A stretch of 15,105 nucleotides of DNA from DHVE2 group archaeon (lineage in GTDB: Archaea > Thermoplasmatota > Thermoplasmata > Thermoplasmatales > Aciduliprofundaceae): positions 1-15,105 of the forward strand of contig JALSPD010000046.1 of NCBI GenBank assembly GCA_026986135.1, read 5' to 3'. Each line of letters begins with the position of its first letter. The stretch's first letter is position 1. Below the pieces are notes generated by a model. That model did not search any database. It was not told the DNA's origin and saw nothing but the letters and a program-made list of their open reading frames with translations. The position numbers and the translations under genes were made by a program. Shown here one piece after another: positions 8,801-12,501 of this stretch.

Positions 8801-9310
8801 CGCTGGGATTACATCAAATTCAAGGGAACTTGGCTTAACTCTTTTTACCGTGGTGCTTGTTTCCGTAAGCCATATGCCATCAGGCTCATCAGGCATACGA
8901 ATGGACAGGTAAATACCATCTATCTCCTTTCTTACTTCTCTGTAAAGCGCATAGCCCCCACCATTTTCAATCTCATCCACGAAGATCATACGGGGACGTA
9001 CAACTAAATCCTGACTGAGATCCTCAATTTTATGGTGTTCCTGCTCCTCCTTGATCGTCTTCAAATCACCGTAGTTCTTAAGTGCTTCCTGAAAGAGGTA
9101 ATAGGGCTTAAATCTTGTATCTGATGTGGCCCTTGCACGCAAAATCTCCGCATCCTCAACGCCAGATATGAAATTCTCAACCAGGGCCGTCTTACCTATC
9201 CCCACTGGACCCTCCACCAGCACAACTCGGCCCTCACCCCGTCTCACTCTTTCGTATGAGGATCTGAGGCGATTTAGTTCTCGCTTCCTGTCAACAAACA
9301 AAGAGCACAT
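5828..9310 (-). CDS. STAND/AAA-type ATPase with inserted tandem DUF835-like domains and C-terminal TPR array (paralogue 2)
   Basis: A 1160-residue paralogue of the ATPase at 118-3522, similar along its full length. Walker A is GPVGIGKT (34-41). Walker B is IIMLLEDLQWSD (404-415), followed by sensor-like ILIIGTYR (434-441) and EGNPLL (501-506). The insertion between the two Walker motifs contains DUF835-like unit 1 (about 105-245, with MIFVDE, GIWLTE and NYLIYLNGI) and unit 2 (about 255-370, with PYLIHYNGI). From about 605 to 1150 there are TPR-like repeats of about 40 residues, of the type seen in MalT and kinesin light chain. No transmembrane segment, helix-turn-helix or nuclease motif is visible. 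The ATG at 9310 lies 22 nt after a TATA box, predicting a leaderless mRNA. It heads an operon with the AK6-like kinase and the phosphatidyltransferase. Signal and output are unknown. Confidence 0.88.
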   Translation of the reverse strand: MCSLFVDRKRELNRLRSSYERVRRGEGRVVLVEGPVGIGKTALVENFISGVEDAEILRARATSDTRFKPYYLFQEALKNYGDLKTIKEEQEHHKIEDLSQDLVVRPRMIFVDEIENGGGYALYREVRKEIDGIYLSIRMPDEPDGIWLTETSTTVKRVKPSSLEFDVIPAIYDILRGDGEKVIFIENVNYLIYLNGIDRVVDFLHTLYSATVSRHVVIVSGRSEHLTDEEKNKLFACFDDVLSLEFVRHRTNASMFLVPSLEDVDSSDAVILSSRRGVGKYTVGESPLDPHRLDFEIFETISREMESGHDIVLDCLPYLIHYNGIRKVFVWLKAVADFADKLKRRVYVISKGLSDKHVDMIHDLVDESMLIRHVKYEDVGEAEAIKFYDSIFNFLDYTSKKRLIIMLLEDLQWSDKSSLELLRYLARNIGKSRILIIGTYRGSDLVNDEEAAEIMEDVQNLENTDLIRLRGLDRDSLRELLKSQFKFLTEQDVDEIYEKSEGNPLLALSIVEHIRNENSSVPETIRESVELQLEMLDDRTLHFLTVLSVIGEEAPVDVVKRIYPKWKDRLKKIKGKFVEVNNGIIRFRFSIYRDIIYRLSSKDTRVEIHRKLGEIYEKMGEIVDAAKHYYLAGDHRALEFLRKASEKSLRDLAIRDAIDYCKMALEIANKYRLKGELASIYERIGDLYRMAGEYKKAIEMYERAVKEESPHAVSISVKIAGCYESLGLYDKSLLILTKYRDRAKGLEKGRIAGKIGVVKWHLGDFEEAKQYLEEYLKIARKYKSAEDMSEAYRNMAIVHYYFSDYDEALKFAKKALDMAIESGRYDLIANAYNVVGVIYHRKNLIDDALQYFKKYLEIVEKLGNYDYISKAYNNLALIYDRMGDFEKARNYYLLSLDFNYKLGNKRDLAISYNNLAVVESENGDSMKAIEYLKKSLKYAEEIGDTYNMCSAYINLGSFYHQIRYYDEAIGCLNKALRIAKAENYFDSIISAEITLAMIYIEMGNYSEAEKHIKHAEKYLRNSNDPYSRLAIMETWAELYLSMGDLNKAEEFVEKCIKLSEEIEYSEEEVYLLSLRARIRCARGDYNNATIFFEDAIEKEKKRNKKKWLAEAYRLYAECLEKFNIDEAKKYYQYAYTLYRDLNNMRWAREIEERMQKLLKK

Positions 9311-9331
9311 ATTACATGATGATATGCATTA

Positions 9332-9343
9332 CTAATATTTATG
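9332..9343 (-). promoter_or_regulatory. TATA box of ATPase paralogue 2
   Basis: The minus strand reads CATAAATATTAG across 9343-9332, in the 55-nt gap after the DUF190 gene. The AT-rich core ends about 22 nt before the ATG at 9310, predicting a leaderless transcript. Confidence 0.55.
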
Positions 9344-9365
9344 CCTTTAAAACACCTCATCTCAG

Positions 9366-9746
9366 CTAAGATTCCCTAACAGCATCTTCCTCAAATTTTT
9401 CAACCTCATCCCGTGTACCCATCCATACCACTATTAGGGGTTCAACTGTAATCATTCCATCACCGATCATACCCTTTATCTCATGAATTGCTTTTTCAAT
9501 CTTGTATCCCCTGTCAACCACCTCAATTATAACCGGAAGATCTGTGGAGAGCCGCATCACATCAGAGGAATGGACCTTACTTTTTTTACCGAATCCATAT
9601 ATCCCCCGATAAACAGTGGCACCAGCCATGCCTATTTCCCTCAACCGCTCAACAATCGCCTTATACAACGGTCTCCCCTTCCACCTGTCGCTCTCCCCTA
9701 TGTATATCTTCAATCTCAGAGTGTTCCAGTGCTCAACCTCAACCAT
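9366..9746 (-). CDS. DUF190 (PII-like fold) protein coupled to CrcB
   Basis: A 126-residue protein of the DUF190/COG1993 family, whose solved members have a ferredoxin-like fold resembling PII signalling proteins. Recognisable parts are the N-terminal strand LRLKIYIGESDRW with the following KGRPLYKAIVERLRE helix, and AGATVYRGIYGFG, typical of the family; VEPLIVVW lies near the C-terminus. DUF190 genes are often found beside crcB, suggesting a role in the fluoride response, though the biochemical function is not established. The start is ATG 9746, because a full AGGAGGTGAT Shine-Dalgarno ends 3 nt before it; the longer frame from 9779 would begin inside crcB. The Shine-Dalgarno contains the crcB stop codon, implying translational coupling. 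Confidence 0.85.
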   Translation of the reverse strand: MVEVEHWNTLRLKIYIGESDRWKGRPLYKAIVERLREIGMAGATVYRGIYGFGKKSKVHSSDVMRLSTDLPVIIEVVDRGYKIEKAIHEIKGMIGDGMITVEPLIVVWMGTRDEVEKFEEDAVRES

Positions 9747-9749
9747 AAC

Positions 9750-9759
9750 ATCACCTCCT
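9750..9759 (-). promoter_or_regulatory. Perfect Shine-Dalgarno overlapping the crcB stop codon
   Basis: AGGAGGTGAT on the minus strand is the exact complement of the archaeal 16S 3' tail. Its TGA (9753-9751) is also the stop codon of crcB, so the last two arginine codons and the stop of crcB form the ribosome-binding site of the DUF190 gene. Confidence 0.85.
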
Positions 9760-10131
9760 TGCCATAATGAAACCCACATATACCATAAGAATCGTCAAAA
9801 TTACATTTGCTAAAATATTGAATACCCCCAGATAATATTCTCTTTCCCTTAGAAGCATGAAGGTCTCGTAAGAAAATGTGGAAAATGTACTCAAAGCACC
9901 GCAGAAACCCACACCTAGAAAGGCACGCCAGTCCGGCGATATATCCACACCCCAGAAAAGAGAGCCGTAAAGGTATCCAAGAATTATACTCGCAAGCAGA
10001 TTAACCATGAGAGTACCAACTGGAAAGTCCCTGTACTGGGGTAGATATCCACTCATATAAAATCTTAGAAGTGTCCCTGCGGCTCCGCCCAGAGCCAGAA
10101 AAGCAGCCATTCTCATATCCGCATGCACCAT
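9751..10131 (-). CDS. crcB: CrcB/Fluc fluoride ion channel
   Basis: A 126-residue membrane protein with four hydrophobic helices (about 8-26, 37-58, 66-95 with a break, 101-122), the size of a single Fluc subunit. Fluc channels are dual-topology dimers that let fluoride leave the cell. Hallmarks present are GGAAGTLLRF (15-24), GTLMVNLLAS with the pore-lining asparagine N44 (39-48), and GFCGALSTFSTFSYE (75-89), which carries the phenylalanine- and threonine/serine-rich track and the sodium-binding break in helix 3. One gene alone suggests a homodimer. The start is uncertain: ATG 10131 is used, but in-frame ATGs at 10116 and 10110 are possible. A TATA box at 10160-10169 leaves only about 7 nt of leader, too little for a fluoride riboswitch. 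Confidence 0.93.
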   Translation of the reverse strand: MVHADMRMAAFLALGGAAGTLLRFYMSGYLPQYRDFPVGTLMVNLLASIILGYLYGSLFWGVDISPDWRAFLGVGFCGALSTFSTFSYETFMLLREREYYLGVFNILANVILTILMVYVGFIMARR

Positions 10132-10159
10132 ACTTCCACATTAAAGCGCATGCTCTTGG

Positions 10160-10169
10160 CATATATATC
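10160..10169 (-). promoter_or_regulatory. TATA box of crcB-DUF190
   Basis: GATATATATG on the minus strand. By the spacing of the other promoters here, transcription would start near 10138, a few nt before the crcB ATG at 10131. Confidence 0.5.
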
Positions 10170-10192
10170 TATTTGTCCTACCGAGGTGTGCA

Positions 10193-10204
10193 AAGATTTT
10201 TATC
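10193..10204 (+). promoter_or_regulatory. TATA-like element of gcvH
   Basis: The AAGATTTTTATC region at 10193-10204, divergent from the crcB promoter. The expected start near 10225 leaves a leader of about 10 nt, which holds a GGTGATC Shine-Dalgarno. Confidence 0.4.
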
Positions 10205-10225
10205 ATTGCACTCTTTTTCCCTTTC

Positions 10226-10232
10226 GGTGATC
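10226..10232 (+). promoter_or_regulatory. Shine-Dalgarno of gcvH
   Basis: GGTGATC at 10226-10232, 3 nt before the ATG at 10236. It pairs with the archaeal 16S 3' end and selects this ATG over the longer open frame. Confidence 0.6.
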
Positions 10233-10235
10233 ATA

Positions 10236-10625
10236 ATGTATCCAGAGGACCTCAAATACACAAAAACCCATGAATGGATTCGCGTTGAAGGTAATAAGGC
10301 AAAGATTGGCATTACGTACTATGCCCAGGAGCAACTGAACGACATAGTGTATGTTGAACTACCAAATGTTGGAGATGAAATACCAAAAGGAGAAACATTC
10401 GGTGTTGTTGAATCCGTTAAGAGCTCAAGCGATGTGTATATGCCCGTGTCAGGCAAGGTAATTGCCGTGAACGACACTGTGGTGGATCAGCCTGAGCTTC
10501 TTAATGATGATCCATACGAGAATTGGCTCATAGAGATAGAAATTACCAATCCTGAAGAACTCAACGATCTTATGGATGCAGAGACATACAAGAAATTCAT
10601 TGAGGAAGAGGAGAAGAGCCATTGA
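10236..10625 (+). CDS. gcvH: Glycine cleavage system H protein (lipoyl carrier)
   Basis: A 129-residue protein of normal GcvH length. It opens with YPEDLKYTKTHEWIRVEG, a family signature. The lipoylation site is in GVVESVKSSSD, with K62 the modified lysine, inside a barrel-sandwich domain; a typical NDDPYENWLIEIE stretch follows. GcvH carries the aminomethyl group between the P, T and L proteins when glycine is cleaved to CO2, ammonia and methylene-folate/pterin. No gcvT, gcvP or lipoate ligase gene is in this window, so it may serve a system encoded elsewhere or act as a lipoyl donor. ATG 10236 is chosen over the open frame extending upstream, because of the Shine-Dalgarno and homology. Its stop codon overlaps the rlmE start. 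Confidence 0.94.
   Translation: MYPEDLKYTKTHEWIRVEGNKAKIGITYYAQEQLNDIVYVELPNVGDEIPKGETFGVVESVKSSSDVYMPVSGKVIAVNDTVVDQPELLNDDPYENWLIEIEITNPEELNDLMDAETYKKFIEEEEKSH
10608..10613 (+). promoter_or_regulatory. Shine-Dalgarno supporting the TTG start of rlmE
   Basis: GAGGAG at 10608-10613, within the 3' end of gcvH and 8 nt before TTG 10622. Confidence 0.6.
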
Positions 10626-11260
10626 AGAGAAAAAAGGATTACTACTACAAACTTGCGAAAAAATCGGGATATAAGAGCAGGGCTGCCTTCAAGCTTATTC
10701 AGATTGATCAACGGTTTTACATAATCCATGAAGGAAACACAGTGCTTGATCTCGGGGCCTCTCCAGGCGGATGGAGCCAGGTGGCCAGGGAACTGGTAGG
10801 AGATAAAGGAAGAGTGATTGCAGTTGACATTAAACCCGTAAGGGTTCCAGGGGTAGAATTTGTCAGAGGTGATGTGTTTCTAAAAGAGACCATTGAGAAA
10901 ATAGCTGAGAGGGTGGAGAAAGTGGATGTAATCATATCCGATATGTCTCCCAAAATCTCCGGTGTGAAATCATGGGACCACGCAAGATCAATTGAGCTTG
11001 CGGAACGTGCAATGGAAATAGCACATATATTTCTAAAGATTCGTGGGCATATGGTTATTAAAGTGTTTCAGGGAGATATGCTCAAAAACCTAGTTAAAAA
11101 ATTAAAAGGGGAATTTGAACTTGTTAAGGTCCATAAACCCCATGCATCAAAGAGCTCAAGCTCCGAGGTATACATAGTATGCAAAAGGTATGTCGGGGCA
11201 AATTTAAATAGTATGGGCGATAGGGATCACCATGGACCCCGAGACGAGGAGAATACTTGA
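10622..11260 (+). CDS. rlmE: RlmE/FtsJ-type 23S rRNA 2'-O-ribose methyltransferase
   Basis: A 212-residue SAM-dependent methyltransferase. It has a basic N-terminus with SGYKSRAAFKL, the SAM-binding motif VLDLGASPGGWSQVA (41-55), and the catalytic K-D-K-E tetrad K24, D107 (in ISDMSPK), K147 (VIKVFQG) and E182 (SSSEVYIV). The D-to-K and K-to-E distances (40 and 35 residues) equal those recalled for E. coli RlmE. It methylates a ribose 2'-OH in the peptidyl-transferase region of large-subunit rRNA; the exact archaeal site is by analogy. It starts at TTG, overlapping the gcvH stop (TTGA), with GAGGAG 8 nt upstream, so it is coupled to gcvH. Its last 29 nt overlap taw1, and the terminal residues after CKRYVG look unconserved. 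Confidence 0.92.
   Translation: MKRKKDYYYKLAKKSGYKSRAAFKLIQIDQRFYIIHEGNTVLDLGASPGGWSQVARELVGDKGRVIAVDIKPVRVPGVEFVRGDVFLKETIEKIAERVEKVDVIISDMSPKISGVKSWDHARSIELAERAMEIAHIFLKIRGHMVIKVFQGDMLKNLVKKLKGEFELVKVHKPHASKSSSSEVYIVCKRYVGANLNSMGDRDHHGPRDEENT
11201..11210 (+). promoter_or_regulatory. Internal TATA box for taw1 inside rlmE
   Basis: AATTTAAATA at 11201-11210, within the 3' coding part of rlmE. It ends 21 nt before the taw1 ATG at 11232, predicting a leaderless taw1 mRNA. No Shine-Dalgarno is seen before that ATG. Confidence 0.5.
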
Positions 11261-12164
11261 GAAGCAGGGATATGCCATTGTGGGCAACCACAGCGCGGTT
11301 AAGCTCTGCCACTGGCTGCGTGAAAGCCTGCTTCGCAACAGATTCTGCTACAAACAGCAGTTTTATGGTATAAAGACGCATCGCTGCCTTCAGATGAGCC
11401 CTGCTGTTAACAACTGCACTCAAAACTGTCTTTTCTGCTGGAGATTTCAGGGATTCAGTGAGGTGTATCTAAAAAAGGTGGATGATCCTGAGTATATTGT
11501 GGAGGAGAGTATAAAGCAGCAGAGAAGACTCATAGTAGGATACAAAGGGGATCCAAGAGTGGATAAAAAAAAGTGGGAAGAGGCAATGAATCCAAAACAT
11601 GTGGCCATATCCCTTATAGGTGAGCCAACATTATATCCAAGGCTGGGCGAATTGATTGAGGAGTATCACAAAAGGGGATTCACCACATTCCTGGTTACCA
11701 ATGGCACTATGCCAGAGGTTCTTGAAAATCTTGATCCACTGCCAACCCAATTATACGTAACCCTTGCAGCACCAAACGAGGATATCTACAGGAAATTACT
11801 CGTACCCCTGATAAGAAACGGATGGTCCAGATTGATGAAAACACTTGAAATCCTCCCATCACTAAATACCAGAAAAGTGATAAGACACACTCTCGTGAAG
11901 GGATGGAACATGGAGCAAATTGAGGAGTATGCAAAACTGGATAGCATTGCAGAGCCTGATTTCATTGAACCCAAAGCGTATGTGTTCGTGGGATACTCCA
12001 GGGAGAGACTAACCATAAACAACATGCCCAGTCATGAAGATATAAGAACCTTCTCAAAAAAACTTGCAAGCTTGACCGGATACCACTACACAGACGAGAA
12101 GGAAGATAGCAGAGTGGTTCTGCTTTCAAAAGATAAAAACCCTGAGAAGCTCAGCGATGACTGA
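11232..12164 (+). CDS. taw1: tRNA 4-demethylwyosine synthase Taw1 (TYW1), radical SAM
   Basis: A 310-residue radical SAM enzyme that builds the tricyclic wyosine base at G37 of tRNA-Phe by joining pyruvate carbons to N1-methylguanosine. The radical SAM cluster is bound by C62, C66 and C69 (NCTQNCLFCW). A second cluster is expected on C26, C39 and C52. This six-cysteine spacing matches, from memory, the Methanocaldococcus jannaschii enzyme. VAISLIGEPTLYP is the GEP motif for SAM contact, and LVTNGTMPEVL is typical of the barrel. The ATG at 11232 overlaps rlmE by 29 nt and follows an internal TATA box. Both neighbours modify translation RNAs. The 3' end overlaps the convergent small gene by 14 nt. 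Confidence 0.95.
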   Translation: MDPETRRILEKQGYAIVGNHSAVKLCHWLRESLLRNRFCYKQQFYGIKTHRCLQMSPAVNNCTQNCLFCWRFQGFSEVYLKKVDDPEYIVEESIKQQRRLIVGYKGDPRVDKKKWEEAMNPKHVAISLIGEPTLYPRLGELIEEYHKRGFTTFLVTNGTMPEVLENLDPLPTQLYVTLAAPNEDIYRKLLVPLIRNGWSRLMKTLEILPSLNTRKVIRHTLVKGWNMEQIEEYAKLDSIAEPDFIEPKAYVFVGYSRERLTINNMPSHEDIRTFSKKLASLTGYHYTDEKEDSRVVLLSKDKNPEKLSDD

Positions 12165-12384
12165 GCCTCCTTATTTCCATCTCCACCATCTTTGCCTTCT
12201 CCTCCCCACCGAAGGTAAGCATAACCTTACCAAGCGCCTTGGCCAGTTTTGGAAGATCCTCCTTGCGTATGTTTTCTGGATCAATACCCAGATCTCTGCA
12301 CTGCTTTTTAATAACAAATTTTCCAAGCTGGCCAAGCTCCCTCGTCATGATCTCCTCCACTTTTTGACTGTATTCTGTAACCAT
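12151..12384 (-). CDS. Small helical protein of unknown function (77 residues)
   Basis: Function not recognised. The 77-residue product is highly charged and probably all-helical, with ELGQLGKFVIKKQCRDLGID (15-34), then DLPKLAKALGKVM, GGEEKAKMVEMEIRRL and a short tail. It has no membrane segment. The pattern vaguely recalls small helical domains attached to archaeal signalling proteins, but I cannot name a family with confidence. It is judged real for three reasons: a TATA box ends 22-23 nt before its ATG (the same layout as the other single genes here), it fills the space between taw1 and metG, and its sequence looks like a folded protein, not antisense noise. It is convergent with taw1 (14-nt overlap) and divergent from metG. 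Confidence 0.75.
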   Translation of the reverse strand: MVTEYSQKVEEIMTRELGQLGKFVIKKQCRDLGIDPENIRKEDLPKLAKALGKVMLTFGGEEKAKMVEMEIRRLSHR

Positions 12385-12403
12385 TCTAAAGCCCGTATTG
12401 GGA

Positions 12404-12417
12404 GATTAAATATAACT
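12404..12417 (-). promoter_or_regulatory. TATA box of the 77-residue protein gene
   Basis: AGTTATATTTAATC on the minus strand across 12417-12404. The core ends 22-23 nt before the ATG at 12384, predicting a leaderless transcript. Confidence 0.55.
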
Positions 12418-12467
12418 TTTCGGTTGAGGATATAAAACACCACATAAAATGGATTACCTCTTGCACC

Positions 12468-12480
12468 AAAGTTTTAAAAG
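12468..12480 (+). promoter_or_regulatory. TATA box of metG
   Basis: AAAGTTTTAAAAG at 12468-12480. The AAAGTTTTAAA core (12468-12478) ends 23 nt before the ATG at 12502, and no Shine-Dalgarno is evident, so a leaderless mRNA is expected. The same 11-mer stands before srp54. Confidence 0.55.
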
Positions 12481-12501
12481 TGGGATCGCATATCCGAAAT
12501 T

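Noticed and set aside
118..9310. Plus-strand and off-frame open frames of 60-100 codons inside the two ATPase genes
   Set aside because: They lie antisense to or out of frame with strongly conserved protein-coding sequence, lack promoters and Shine-Dalgarno sites, and give low-complexity products with no family resemblance.
118..9310. Anti-phage Avs-type STAND defence proteins
   Set aside because: There is no N-terminal nuclease or other effector, no neighbouring defence genes, no mobile element signs, and the surrounding genes are core functions. A signalling role fits better.
9747..9779. An upstream ATG start (9779) for the DUF190 gene
   Set aside because: It would begin inside crcB with no ribosome-binding site, whereas ATG 9746 has a perfect Shine-Dalgarno and matches the family N-terminus.
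10132..10235. A fluoride riboswitch before crcB
   Set aside because: The TATA box at 10160-10169 leaves only about 7 nt of leader on the crcB transcript, and no pseudoknot-forming aptamer pattern is visible.
10071..10235. A longer gcvH frame beginning at 10071
   Set aside because: The extension is antisense to crcB and crosses both divergent promoters; GcvH homology begins at MYPEDLKY (10236).
12056..12062. A T7 tract on the minus strand as terminator of the 77-residue gene
   Set aside because: It lies about 90 nt past the stop inside taw1. It is possible, but too far and too simple to claim.
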